From: Haloflavibacter putidus
Lineage (GTDB): Bacteria; Bacteroidota; Bacteroidia; Flavobacteriales; Flavobacteriaceae
Direction: 5' to 3'
Length of the DNA stretch: 64,000 bases
NCBI RefSeq assembly: GCF_006546625.1
Contig: NZ_VIAR01000004.1
Location: forward strand, 124,001-188,000
The translations under genes were made by a program, and so were the position numbers. The notes under the pieces are model-generated. The model was not told the origin of the DNA, ran no database searches, and saw only the letters and a program-made list of their open reading frames with translations. Shown here in pieces: positions 36,579-45,198 of this stretch (positions are counted from its first letter, which is position 1; each line of letters begins with the position of its first letter).

Positions 36579-37670
36579 CTATTCGGGTTTTAAGGTTATT
36601 TTATAATTTTTCATCAATTCTAAAAGTATTTTCTCTGTGTTAGAGAAGTTTGGGATTTCTTTTTTGGTGGCTTGTTTATCTACTTTATCAAAATATTCTT
36701 GAATGCTACCATCTTTATAATGTTCGGTTATCACCGGATGCACATAATAACTTCTACAAACCGAGCGGGTGTTTCCTAAAGCTTCGGCGGCTTCGTCTAA
36801 AGCGCTAATTATATTTTTGTCTTGTTGTTTTTCACCATCGGTATACCCTAAATCGCGCAGGCTTTCAAAATAAATTTTGGTAGCTGCCCAGGTTCTAAAA
36901 TCTTTAGCCGAGTAAAATTCGCCACAAATATTTTGAATGTATTCGTTTATCATTCCGCTGTCTATACATTCTTTATCGCCTTTGTCGTCATAGTATTTAA
37001 ACAATTCCCATCCGGGTATTTCTTCGCATTCATTTACCAGCTCAATAAGTTCTTGATCGTTTATTTGTATAGAATGTTCTTTGCCTTTTTTACCAATAAA
37101 ATTAAAGGTCAAAATATCTTCGCCAATATCTACGTGCCGCGAGCGTAACGTGCTTAAGCCATAAGTTTGGTTCTTTTTTGCATAATAATGGTTGCCAATA
37201 CGTATATGTGTTTCTTCCATAAGTCTTACTACCAAAGCCAAAACTTTTTCTTTTGGCATTCCTTCTAATTGAAGATCTTTATCTACTTGCTGTCTAATTT
37301 GCGGTAATTTTTTTCCGAAAGAAGCCATTTTAAAAAACTTGGTTTGGTTTTTAAACTTTGACCAAAGCTTGTGGTACAAATAGACTTTTCGTTCTTTGTC
37401 GTCGCGGCCAACTACTTGCAAGTGGCCATTTTCTAAATGGGTAATTAAAACTTCTTTCCAAGCCGGCGGAATAACCAATTTCTTAATGCGGCTTAAGGCT
37501 TTTTTATTGGTTATTTTGTTGCCGTTTTTATCGGTGTAATAAAAACCGCGACCGTGTTTATGGCGTTTTATGCTCAGGTCTTTTTCTTTTACATATACCA
37601 AATTGGCCAAGGCTGCAAACTCGTCCGGTTTCTGGGTTATTTCTTCAATTTTTTTGGTAGTAATATGCAT
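36579..37670 (-). CDS. DNA topoisomerase IB (poxvirus/bacterial type)
   Basis: A 363-residue type IB topoisomerase that relaxes supercoils through a 3'-phosphotyrosyl intermediate. The N-terminal domain carries KRHKHGRGFYYTDKNGNKIT. The catalytic domain has MEETHIRIGNHYYAKKNQTY (first Arg), FNFIGKKGKEHSIQI, the KDFRTWAATKIYFE block, and catalytic Tyr in SVCRSYYVHPVITE. These are the characteristic residues. Bacterial TopIB enzymes are scattered among stress-tolerant species. The upstream spacer is long (587 bp) and repeat-bearing. Confidence 0.94.
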   Translation of the reverse strand: MHITTKKIEEITQKPDEFAALANLVYVKEKDLSIKRHKHGRGFYYTDKNGNKITNKKALSRIKKLVIPPAWKEVLITHLENGHLQVVGRDDKERKVYLYHKLWSKFKNQTKFFKMASFGKKLPQIRQQVDKDLQLEGMPKEKVLALVVRLMEETHIRIGNHYYAKKNQTYGLSTLRSRHVDIGEDILTFNFIGKKGKEHSIQINDQELIELVNECEEIPGWELFKYYDDKGDKECIDSGMINEYIQNICGEFYSAKDFRTWAATKIYFESLRDLGYTDGEKQQDKNIISALDEAAEALGNTRSVCRSYYVHPVITEHYKDGSIQEYFDKVDKQATKKEIPNFSNTEKILLELMKNYKITLKPE

Positions 37671-38257
37671 TCGTATTTCTTTTCTTTAAAAATACAGGTT
37701 CGTACTTCAATAAAATACTAAGAAAAAGTGAATTTTGTTTAAATTCCAATAAATTAATAGTTTTTAAAATGTTGTTGAAGTCTTTTTGTTAAATAATTAG
37801 CTTTCCGCGGAAGCGAATTAATATGTACAATTGATAAAGTAAGCGTACTAAAAACCTTTGGCCATTTATCAAAAGTTGAAATAGCAAATTGTAAAGCGGT
37901 TATTCGTGAAGCTTACGTAGATTAAAATTTTACTGTACTTTTCTATTTCTCTAAAGAAAATTTCTACCTTTTATACGTAATATTCTTTGCGTTTATATAG
38001 AGATGGTATACGTTTACCACGCCATAACCACGCTATAACCACGCTATAACCACGCTATAACCACGCTATAATTAGGCTTTAAATTAGGCTGATCCTAAGC
38101 TTTGCTACCAAAAAGAATATAATTCAATAGAAATTGCGTTATAATCTATAAAAAATTAAAACAGCCGTTTTTCTTCCGTAAAGAAAAAAGTAAAAATGAT
38201 AAAAGTCATAGTAGGTTTTTTTATAATACAGCAATTTTGTATTCTAAATTTACAGAT
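37671..38257. other. long intergenic region with 11-bp minisatellite
   Basis: 587 bp between divergent topoisomerase IB and porin genes. It contains the GC-rich palindromic motif CTTTCCGCGGAAGCG at 37801-37815, five 11-bp tandem repeats at 38017-38071, and the dispersed 10-mer TTCCGTAAAG at 38174-38183. No reading frame of interest was found. Promoters for both neighbours must lie here but none is clear. Confidence 0.6.
38017..38071. repeat. five tandem copies of an 11-bp unit
   Basis: The unit CCACGCTATAA is repeated at 38017, 38028, 38039, 38050 and 38061; the first copy has C in place of T at position 7. Helical-turn periodicity (11 bp) could array a protein on one face of the DNA. There are no spacers, so it is not a CRISPR. 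Confidence 0.9.
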
Positions 38258-39517
38258 ATGAAGGTTTTAAAACTTCTTTTTTCGCTTGCTTTCTTTTTAT
38301 TTATTACAACTAGCTATGCGCAATTTACGATAGACGCCGAGTTGCGTCCCAGGGTAGAATATCGGCACGGGTATAAAACCTTATTTCCAGATAATGCAGA
38401 TCCCAGCGTTTTTGTTTCGCAACGGTCGCGGTTAAACTTCGGTTATAAAACAGAGAAATTACATTTGTATATAAGTCCGCAAGATGTGCGGGTTTGGGGA
38501 GATGTACCACAACTAAACGTCGCAGATAACCACGGTTTTTCGTTGCACCAAGCCTGGGGAGAAGTTTTTATAGATACTACTTTTTCTGTAAAAGTGGGTC
38601 GACAAGAAATAGCTTATGACGACCAACGTATTTTTGGTAGTGTAAACTGGGCGCAACAAGGTAGAAGTCACGATGCCGCAATTGTAAAGTGGCAAAAAGA
38701 GACCGCAAAAGTACATTTGGGCGCTGCCTATAATCAAGAAAAAGAAACGCTAACCGGCAATATATTGTACGCTAATGCAAGCACCTATAAAAGTTTACAA
38801 TTTTTATGGATGCATAAAGATTGGAAAAATTTTAACGCCAGTTTTTTATTTTTAAATAACGGTTTTCAAGCTTTAGGAGTCGAAGAAGAAGATGCAGAAA
38901 CCCGCTACAGTCAAACCACGGGAGTGCATTTAAATTATAAAATTAACGATCTTAAATTTACTTCTAATTTATATTACCAATTTGGGAACGATATAAATAA
39001 CAACGATTTATCTGCTTATTTGCTGGCTTTAGAAGCACATTATACGGTTAACGACAATCTCGGTTTTAAGTTAGGCGGCGAGTTGCAAAGCGGTAACGAT
39101 TATGGTGCTCCGGCAAACGGAGAGAATAATGCATTTACGCCCCTTTATGGCACTAACCACAAGTTTAACGGCTTTATGGATTACTATTATGTAGGGAACC
39201 ATATGCATAGTGTTGGTTTAACAGACCTTTATGCAAGTATAAATTATAAATTAAATCCTAAATCTGCTATCAATTTAGATTTGCACCAGTTTTTCGCTTC
39301 CGCGGAATTAGACGAAGAACTTTCAAAAAATTTAGGTACCGAAATAGATTTGGTATTCGCGCACAAAATAAATAAAATGGTTAGCCTGAAAGCCGGTTAT
39401 TCCCATTATTTCGAAACCGAAGCAACAGAATTATTGAAAAATAACTTTGACGGTAATACCAACAACTGGGCGTGGGTAATGCTTATTATTAAGCCGGAAT
39501 TGTTTGTTAGTAAGTAG
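38258..39517 (+). CDS. alginate-export-type outer-membrane porin
   Basis: 419 residues from ATG 38258, which begins a signal peptide (VLKLLFSLAFFLFITTSYAQ); a TTG seven codons earlier is less likely. The mature protein is an all-beta barrel with TIDAELRPRVEYRHGYKTLF, VFVSQRSRLNFGYKTEKLHL, and VKVGRQEIAYDDQRIFGSVN, features of the alginate_exp family. Such proteins are outer-membrane channels. Alginate itself is not proven: no alginate-synthesis or lyase gene is beside it. The next gene is a processive glycosyltransferase, 529 bp downstream. Confidence 0.83.
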   Translation: MKVLKLLFSLAFFLFITTSYAQFTIDAELRPRVEYRHGYKTLFPDNADPSVFVSQRSRLNFGYKTEKLHLYISPQDVRVWGDVPQLNVADNHGFSLHQAWGEVFIDTTFSVKVGRQEIAYDDQRIFGSVNWAQQGRSHDAAIVKWQKETAKVHLGAAYNQEKETLTGNILYANASTYKSLQFLWMHKDWKNFNASFLFLNNGFQALGVEEEDAETRYSQTTGVHLNYKINDLKFTSNLYYQFGNDINNNDLSAYLLALEAHYTVNDNLGFKLGGELQSGNDYGAPANGENNAFTPLYGTNHKFNGFMDYYYVGNHMHSVGLTDLYASINYKLNPKSAINLDLHQFFASAELDEELSKNLGTEIDLVFAHKINKMVSLKAGYSHYFETEATELLKNNFDGNTNNWAWVMLIIKPELFVSK

Positions 39518-39601
39518 TAGTTAGTAAGTAGTATTGAGTAGTTAGTATTGAGTATTGAGTATTGAGTATGCTTTATGCCTTAAGCATTAAGCAATAAGCA
39601 G

Positions 39602-39686
39602 GAGAGATTTCTCAGTCGTTCCTTCATCGAAATGACAGTAGATAGTTTTGTTTTGGAAATGTCATTTCGACGAAAGGAGAAATCTT
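39602..39686. repeat. dispersed inverted-repeat element, complete copy
   Basis: The left arm begins GAGAGATTTCTCAGTCGTTC at 39602 and runs to CGAAATGAC ending 39635. The right arm at 39661-39686 starts GTCATTTCGACGAAAGGAGA and ends AATCTT. The arms pair imperfectly around a 25-nt centre. This resembles short repeats commonly found between genes in Bacteroidetes genomes. Confidence 0.75.
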
Positions 39687-39750
39687 CTTCCGAGTGCGGA
39701 TAGACAATAATCAATAGTCAATAAGCAATAAGCAATAAGCTATAATCAAT

Positions 39751-39790
39751 AAGCAGGAGAGATTTCTCAGTCGTTCCTCCATCGTAATGA
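39751..39790. repeat. second, truncated copy of the left arm
   Basis: From AAGCAGGAGAGATTTCTCAG onward it repeats 39595-39634 with two or three substitutions and then diverges; no right arm follows. Confidence 0.75.
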
Positions 39791-40046
39791 TGCTAAGAAT
39801 TTTTTTTACGCTATCGCGTGCTTACAGCACACAGCCTAAAGCTTACAGCTGATAAATGCCTTGTTAATTTTTTAAGAATTACAGCGCTTTAACGTGTTTT
39901 TGGGAAGCAAAAATCTACATAGTGTGGCGTTTTTCTACACAAAGAATTGCGATAATTTTTCAAAAGGCTTGCTTATCAAGCAATAACCAGCATGGCACTA
40001 AAATTGGTTTTTCTAGTATAAAAAAATAAACGTTAAGTTTTATACT

Positions 40047-41435
40047 ATGAAAATTATAAATTCAGAATTTACTAACCTGCAAGAAACTCCTACATCTAAT
40101 AAAACCCTAATTTTGGTTGGGACTTTTTTATTGCTCTTGGGAGCAGTTTTTGCAACCTACTTTTTTTACCCTTATTTTGAAGCTATTCATTTAGAACGAA
40201 TGCAAAGCGTTTGGGGTAAAGCCTTGCGTTATGGTGGCCTTGCATTGCTTGGCGTGCATATTTCTTTTCTGTTATATGTTTTTGTGCTTTACCTGCGTTA
40301 CAAACTCGTAAATCCGGTAGAAGATAAAAATCTTCCTTTTTGTACGGTAATTGTTCCGGCTTATAACGAAGGCGAATTAGTATGGAAAACCTTAACCAGT
40401 TTGGCAGAGAGTGATTATCCGGAAGATAAGATACAACTTATTGCCATAGACGATGGCAGTAAAGACGATACTTGGGAGTGGATGCTTAAAGCAAAAAGAG
40501 AATTGGGCAACCGACTTGCTATTTACCAACAACCAAAAAACAAAGGAAAAAGACACGCCCTTTACAGAGGTTTCCATTTAGCTACCGGCGAAGTTTTTAT
40601 AACCGTAGACAGCGATTCTATTGTAAAGAAAAATACTTTACGCAATATGGTAAGTCCGTTTGTTGGCAACGCCAATTGTGGCGCTGTTGCAGGAAACGTA
40701 AGGGTTTTAAACACCAAAAAAGCGCTTATACCACGTATGCTAAATGTAAGTTTTGCGTTTAGTTTTGAGTTTGTACGTTCTGCACAAAGTGTTTTAGGAT
40801 CTGTTTTATGTACGCCGGGTGCTTTAGCCGCTTACCGAAAAGAAGCCGTAATGAATTGTCTACCAGAATGGATAAACCAAACTTTTAACGGGCAACCTTC
40901 AGATATTGGCGAAGACCGCGCAATGACCAATATGATTTTAAAACAAGGTTATAATGTTTTATTTCAGCGTAATGCTTTGGTTTATACCAATATTCCGGAA
41001 CGCTATAAAAACTTGTACAAAATGTTTATTCGGTGGGAAAGAAGTAACGTACGCGAAAATATTGCTATGAGTAAATTTGCTTTTAAAAACTTTAGAAAGG
41101 GTTCAAAAACCGGTACGCGAATTTTATTACTAAATCAGTGGCTAAAAATCTTATTGGCTTATCCGTTAGTTTTGCTAATGCTTACCTTTATAATAACTTA
41201 TCCGCTGCTTTTTATAAGCTCTTCGTTAATCAGTATTTTGGTTTTTTCCAGTATTCAAGCTTTGTTTTATGCCAAGAAACACGATAATTGGTCAGAGTCT
41301 TTTTGGGCATATCCGTACAGTTTGTTTTATACTTTTACCCTTTTCTGGATAACACCTTATGCAATTGCCACTGCCAGTAAAAGTGGATGGTTAACCAGAG
41401 AGTTGCCGGTAGAAAAGCTTAAAAAAGTAGCATAG
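40047..41435 (+). CDS. processive family 2 glycosyltransferase (PNAG/hyaluronan-synthase-like)
   Basis: A 462-residue membrane enzyme. Two N-terminal helices (about 20-40 and 68-90), a GT-A catalytic domain, and two or three C-terminal helices (about 370-440). Motifs: TVIVPAYNEGELVWKTL, the nucleotide-binding DDGSKDDTW, the metal-binding VDSDS, the acceptor GEDRAMTN, and the (Q/R)xxRW-type IRWERSNVREN for processivity. This set is that of enzymes making beta-linked polysaccharides such as poly-N-acetylglucosamine or hyaluronan. The product is unknown. A porin gene lies upstream and may take part in export; this is inference. A strong terminator follows. Confidence 0.88.
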   Translation: MKIINSEFTNLQETPTSNKTLILVGTFLLLLGAVFATYFFYPYFEAIHLERMQSVWGKALRYGGLALLGVHISFLLYVFVLYLRYKLVNPVEDKNLPFCTVIVPAYNEGELVWKTLTSLAESDYPEDKIQLIAIDDGSKDDTWEWMLKAKRELGNRLAIYQQPKNKGKRHALYRGFHLATGEVFITVDSDSIVKKNTLRNMVSPFVGNANCGAVAGNVRVLNTKKALIPRMLNVSFAFSFEFVRSAQSVLGSVLCTPGALAAYRKEAVMNCLPEWINQTFNGQPSDIGEDRAMTNMILKQGYNVLFQRNALVYTNIPERYKNLYKMFIRWERSNVRENIAMSKFAFKNFRKGSKTGTRILLLNQWLKILLAYPLVLLMLTFIITYPLLFISSSLISILVFSSIQALFYAKKHDNWSESFWAYPYSLFYTFTLFWITPYAIATASKSGWLTRELPVEKLKKVA

Positions 41436-41458
41436 GAGTTAAAATTATAATTTTCTAA

Positions 41459-41499
41459 AAAAAACCGTCTTTATCGTTAAATCGAAAAGACGGTTTTTT
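41459..41499 (+). terminator. intrinsic terminator after glycosyltransferase
   Basis: AAAAAACCGTCTTT (41459-41472) pairs perfectly with AAAGACGGTTTTTT (41486-41499) across a 13-nt loop, 23 bp after the stop codon. Confidence 0.9.
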
Positions 41500-42104
41500 A
41501 GTGACCTGAGTTTAGCTTAAGTTTTTTCAAAAAAAATGACACAATAATCGGAATTACGCTTTAAGGAATCAAAAAAAGACGTTTTTTCTTAGGTATTATT
41601 TGAATTCTATTTTAAATAAATTTAATAATTCTAAATTTTCTTTTTTGCATCGCCCAAAAAAGAAATAAAAAAGTCTAGGTTTATTTTAACCTTCTTGAAA
41701 AACATAAAAAACCTTATTTTGTGGATGGCAACCGCTTCGCTGGGTCATCCTCCGTTGCCAGCCGCTGCGGTTTTTCTGGATTTACAGCGAAGCCTACAAG
41801 TAGAATAAAAATCATTCAAGTCATTTATCGTGTTTTTGGCATTTCTTCGTTTGAGGCAAAAACCGCAAACTTTCTCACCACCGCGCTCTTCACTATTTTA
41901 AGTATACAGAACTTAAAATTAGCGTTTAGCCGTTTCCAAGGCTTTAAAACTTCTTTACGGAAAAACTTTAGCCGGCAGTACCCTTCTGTTATTCTCTGGG
42001 ACGAACGTTACTTTCCTTAAATTAAGAAAAAAGCTTTTTGGAGTTTTAAATTTAAGAAATTGCTTGTTTTTATAATTGCTTTTTTTCTTCCGAAAAGGGG
42101 AGAA
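41500..42104. other. intergenic region with dispersed-repeat remnants
   Basis: 605 bp between convergent glycosyltransferase and mqo genes. It holds GACGTTTTTTCTTAGGTATT at about 41578, a GC-rich patch at 41720-41780 (GATGGCAACCGCTTCGCTGG), and CCAAGGCTTTAAAACTTC running into CTTTACGGAA (41953-41962). The first and last have counterparts in the same order at 59113-59195. A 99-codon frame at 41721-42020 crosses these repeats and is not credible as a gene. Confidence 0.6.
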
Positions 42105-43628
42105 TTATAGGTTTTTCATCGTTTCTGAAAACTCGCAAATACCTAAAACTTCGGAGCATTGGTATTGTAGCTTTTTAAATTCTTTTTCGTTTTCTTGTAT
42201 GTCTTTATTCCAAAACGGAATCATTTCATCCAATTTTTCCTTCCAAGCTTTGCTTTTTGCTTTTTCCGGAAAGGCAAAATGAAGCAATGTTACCATTATA
42301 TTTACCGCAACAGATGCCCCGGGAGACGCCCCTAATAAAGCCGTAATGGCGCCGTCTTTACTGTGAACTACTTCGGTACCAAATTCTAACGTGCCGCCTT
42401 GCTCTTCGTCTTTTTTTATAATTTGTACCCGCTGGCCGGCAACTTTTAGTTCCCAATCGTCGCTTTTGGCATCTTTTATAAAAGTACGTAACTCTTCCAT
42501 TCTGTCTTCATGGTTCATTTTTACCTGACCTACCAAATATTTGGTAAGCGGGAGGTTATGCCAAAAAACGCCCCACATCGCCGGGATATTTTCAAAATTA
42601 ACCGATTTGAAAAGATCTAAATACGAACCTTCTTTTAAAAATTTGGTGCTAAAGCCGGCAAAGGGGCCAAAAAGTAATTCTTTCTTTCCTTTTATATAGC
42701 GCGTGTCTAAGTGTGGTGTAGACATTGGCGGAGCATCGGGACCGGCTTTACTGTAAACCTTGGCGTGATGCTGTTTTATTACATCCCTATTTTTACATAT
42801 AAGCCATTGGCCGCTTACTGGAAAGCCACCGTATTGGTTTTTCTCTTCTATTTCTACTTTTTGCAGCAAAGGTAAAGCTCCGCCGCCGGCACCAATAAAA
42901 ACGTGGGTAGCATCGCAGTAAAACTTCTCGTTGGTATCTAAATTTTTTATTTCGGCAAGCCAATCTACGCCTTCTGCCGGATCTATATCTTCTACTTCAA
43001 AACCGGTATGTACGGGGGTGTCAAACTCTTCTTCTAAAATTTTAAATAATTTTTTAGTAAGCAGTCCAAAATTGACTTCGGTGCCCATTTCCATTCTTGT
43101 ACCGGCCATTGGGGTTTTGTCATTTTCACGTCCTTCCATAATTAATGGAAACCATTTTTTTAAAGTTTTAAAATCTTCCGAAAACTCCATTTCTTCAAAT
43201 TGCGAATATTGCTTCATTTTTTCTACTCTTTTCCGTAAAAAATCTACGTCTTCTTTTCCGCTAACCCAACTATGATGTGGTACAGCATGAATAAAAGCTT
43301 GCTCGGTTAAATAGCCTTGTTTAACCAAATAAGACCAAAACTGTTTCGATTGCTCAAATTGTTTAAAAACTTCTAAAGCTTTGGTTACGTCAATAGAGCC
43401 ATCTTTTTTTTGTGGCGTATAATTTAATTCGCATAAAGCAGAATGCCCCGTTCCGGCATTATTCCAAGCACCAGAACTTTCTAAAGCAACTTTGTCTAAA
43501 CGCTCTAAAATAAGAATGTTTAAATTGGCATCTATAAGTTTTAGCATAAGTGCTAGAGTGGCACTCATAATTCCGCCACCAACGCAAACCAGGTCGTATT
43601 CTTTTTCTAATTGTATAGTTTTAGGCAT
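42105..43628 (-). CDS. mqo: malate:quinone oxidoreductase
   Basis: A 507-residue FAD enzyme at the inner membrane that oxidises malate to oxaloacetate and feeds electrons to the quinone pool. FAD-binding start LVCVGGGIMSATLALMLKLI, then ERLDKVALESSGAWNNAGTG, HVFIGAGGGALPLLQKV, and the C-terminal GASPGASVAVNIMV. These match Mqo closely and the length is normal. A candidate promoter on the minus strand has TTG followed after about 16 nt by TATTTTTC, one base from consensus. It replaces NAD-dependent malate dehydrogenase or works beside it. Confidence 0.96.
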   Translation of the reverse strand: MPKTIQLEKEYDLVCVGGGIMSATLALMLKLIDANLNILILERLDKVALESSGAWNNAGTGHSALCELNYTPQKKDGSIDVTKALEVFKQFEQSKQFWSYLVKQGYLTEQAFIHAVPHHSWVSGKEDVDFLRKRVEKMKQYSQFEEMEFSEDFKTLKKWFPLIMEGRENDKTPMAGTRMEMGTEVNFGLLTKKLFKILEEEFDTPVHTGFEVEDIDPAEGVDWLAEIKNLDTNEKFYCDATHVFIGAGGGALPLLQKVEIEEKNQYGGFPVSGQWLICKNRDVIKQHHAKVYSKAGPDAPPMSTPHLDTRYIKGKKELLFGPFAGFSTKFLKEGSYLDLFKSVNFENIPAMWGVFWHNLPLTKYLVGQVKMNHEDRMEELRTFIKDAKSDDWELKVAGQRVQIIKKDEEQGGTLEFGTEVVHSKDGAITALLGASPGASVAVNIMVTLLHFAFPEKAKSKAWKEKLDEMIPFWNKDIQENEKEFKKLQYQCSEVLGICEFSETMKNL

Positions 43629-43983
43629 AATAAAATCTTTTATCTTACAAGGTAGAAAAATACCGGCGTTTCTGCTGTCAAAGAATTATTAAAATAAGGG
43701 TTGGTAAATTGCCTGCTTGGTTGTTGTATTGGCTTGTCGATGTATTGGCGGGTTAATTTTTAATCTTTGATTGGTTAATTAGAAAATGACTATAAGCTAT
43801 TTGTAATATGCTTTTTTCGCTTTCGCGGAATTTTTATATGCTTCCCGCAACCCGAAAATATTTAATAATAGAAGCTTGCGGCTTATTGCATCAAGCGGTT
43901 ATATTTAAAGACTTCTTTCCGGAAAGATTCGGAAAAATCTTTATCTTAGGAGTTCTTTGTATTTTTAAAATTTAGCTGTTAGC
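43629..43983. other. intergenic region upstream of mqo and hemerythrin genes
   Basis: 355 bp between divergent genes. It contains one copy of the palindromic GC-rich motif (CGCTTTCGCGGAATT near 43817) and otherwise AT-rich sequence. No gene or RNA was recognised. Confidence 0.5.
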
Positions 43984-44448
43984 ATGACTAAAAACACCAA
44001 ACGTGATCAAGGCTTGGAGCCGGTAAGTGAAGAACATTATGCATTTTTATTTTTTGGTTGGAAAATAAGCGAAGGCTTGCGCAACAATGTAGATACTAAG
44101 CGTTTAAAAGCTTATGCAGATTGGTTTAAAGAAAACTATATCGAGCCACATTTTGAGATTGAGACAAAATATGTTTTTCCTATTCTTGGTCTAAAAAATG
44201 TACGGGTAAAAAAAGCCTTGGCCAACCACAGACGTTTGCTAAGATTGTTTAATGAAACGGAAGATATCTATCGGGCTTTAAATAGAATAGAGGAGGAGAT
44301 TGGCAGGTATATTCGGTTTGAGGAGCGAGTTTTATATAACGAGATACAAAAAGCAGCCAGCGACCAACAATTGGAAGAAATTGAAAAACAACACCAAAAA
44401 ATGAATTTTACAGAAGAAGAATGGGACGATCAATTTTGGAAATCGTAA
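43984..44448 (+). CDS. hemerythrin HHE-domain protein
   Basis: A 154-residue four-helix protein. Metal-ligand candidates in order: EEHYAFLFFGWKISEGL, EPHFEIETKYVFPILGL (H and E), NHRRLLRLF, FEERVLYNEI and EKQHQKMNF. The spacing of His/Glu residues fits a hemerythrin-like di-iron site. Such proteins bind oxygen or react with nitric oxide and peroxide. It stands alone on the plus strand at the edge of a group of stress genes. The exact activity is not readable. Confidence 0.8.
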   Translation: MTKNTKRDQGLEPVSEEHYAFLFFGWKISEGLRNNVDTKRLKAYADWFKENYIEPHFEIETKYVFPILGLKNVRVKKALANHRRLLRLFNETEDIYRALNRIEEEIGRYIRFEERVLYNEIQKAASDQQLEEIEKQHQKMNFTEEEWDDQFWKS

Positions 44449-44611
44449 AATATATCTTATAAAATTATAAACACTTAAAATATTTCGCTTATCAGTGATT
44501 TACAGAATTTCCGTAAAGCATAAAATAATGGTCTTTAATTTTTTTTGCTGGTAATTTTTTTGAGAGACCGTTGTTAATATTATTTAATTAAGCAGTTAAA
44601 ACTTGTGTTTT

Positions 44612-44932
44612 TTAGTTTAAGTAAGCGGCGCAAGCTTCTGCACATTTTCTACAGGTTTCTGCACATTTTTGGCAGTGGTCGTGTTTGTGTTGTTCGCATT
44701 CTTTGGCGCATTCTTGACAAATTTCATGGCATTGTTGTACCATTTTTCTTACATCTTTATAACCATAACTGAGTAGTTGAGCGGTTGCGTTACAAATGCT
44801 GGCACAAATTTGATCTGTATTGATGCAGCTCGTCATTTTCTCTACATTTTCTTCTCCTAAGCACGCCGCCGCGCAATAATTACAGTGTGCTACACAATTG
44901 TATAAGTCGGTTATTAAATCGTTGTTTTTCAT
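44612..44932 (-). CDS. cysteine-rich four-helix-bundle copper-binding protein (DUF326/Csp-like)
   Basis: 106 residues with 15 or more cysteines arranged in CxxxC steps along helices: NCVAHCNYCAAACLG, CINTDQICASICNATA, QCHEICQECAKECEQH, HCQKCAETCRKCAEACA. This is the DUF326/copper storage protein pattern, where thiols lining a four-helix bundle hold many Cu(I) ions. No signal peptide, so cytosolic. The start is MKNNDLITDLYNC. It is followed upstream on the same strand by the Rho-N-like small protein (17-bp gap). A role in copper buffering is inferred. Confidence 0.9.
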   Translation of the reverse strand: MKNNDLITDLYNCVAHCNYCAAACLGEENVEKMTSCINTDQICASICNATAQLLSYGYKDVRKMVQQCHEICQECAKECEQHKHDHCQKCAETCRKCAEACAAYLN

Positions 44933-44949
44933 AGTATTTGTTATTAAAA

Positions 44950-45198
44950 TTAATGGTTTCGTAGTTCTTTAATCAATTCGTGTTTATCCATTTTAGAGTA
45001 CCCCTCAATTCCAATTTCTTTGGCTTTTTGGTTAAGTTCTTTTTTGGTACGTTTTTCGTATTTTTCGGCTTTTCCGCCTTTTTTGCCGGAGTTGCTCTGG
45101 TTGGCAATTCTAGCAGCTTTTTCTTTGCTCATTCCTTTATCGCGCAACTCTTCGTACTGCTCATCATTTTTAATTTGATTTCCGTGATCCTTCGCCAT
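44950..45198 (-). CDS. small basic protein with Rho N-terminal-like domain (DUF7218-type)
   Basis: 82 residues, highly charged. The N-terminal half (NDEQYEELRDKGMSKEKAAR, then IANQSNSGKKGGKAEKYEKR) resembles small stress-related proteins of Bacteroidetes. The C-terminal half (KKELNQKAKEIGIEGYSKMD, then KHELIKELRNH) is a helix-extended-helix SAP/Rho-N-like nucleic-acid-binding motif. It probably binds DNA or RNA. It precedes the copper-protein gene by 17 bp, forming a two-gene unit. Confidence 0.75.
   Translation of the reverse strand: MAKDHGNQIKNDEQYEELRDKGMSKEKAARIANQSNSGKKGGKAEKYEKRTKKELNQKAKEIGIEGYSKMDKHELIKELRNH

Larger units (their letters stand above)
39518..40046. other. repeat-rich intergenic region
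   Basis: 529 bp without a gene. It starts with low-complexity heptamers (GTATTGA at 39545-39569 and imperfect copies from about 39508), then an inverted repeat (39602-39686), more AATAAGC-type repeats (about 39719-39753), and a truncated second copy of the left arm (39751-39790). A short palindrome TTGCTT-ATC-AAGCAA occurs near 39969-39983. Nothing protein-coding is supported. Confidence 0.65.

Noticed and set aside
38017-38071. 11-bp repeats as a mini-CRISPR or replication iteron cluster
   Set aside because: No spacers, no Rep protein, and no plasmid-like features in the window; kept only as a minisatellite.
38258-41435. An alginate biosynthesis/export locus
   Set aside because: The porin resembles alginate-export proteins and a polysaccharide synthase follows, but no Alg8/44-type partners, epimerase or lyase is present and the two genes are 529 bp apart.
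41721-42020. 99-codon plus-strand open frame
   Set aside because: It runs across a GC-rich repeat patch and dispersed-element blocks found elsewhere, has no recognisable domain, and its composition is unlike neighbouring proteins.
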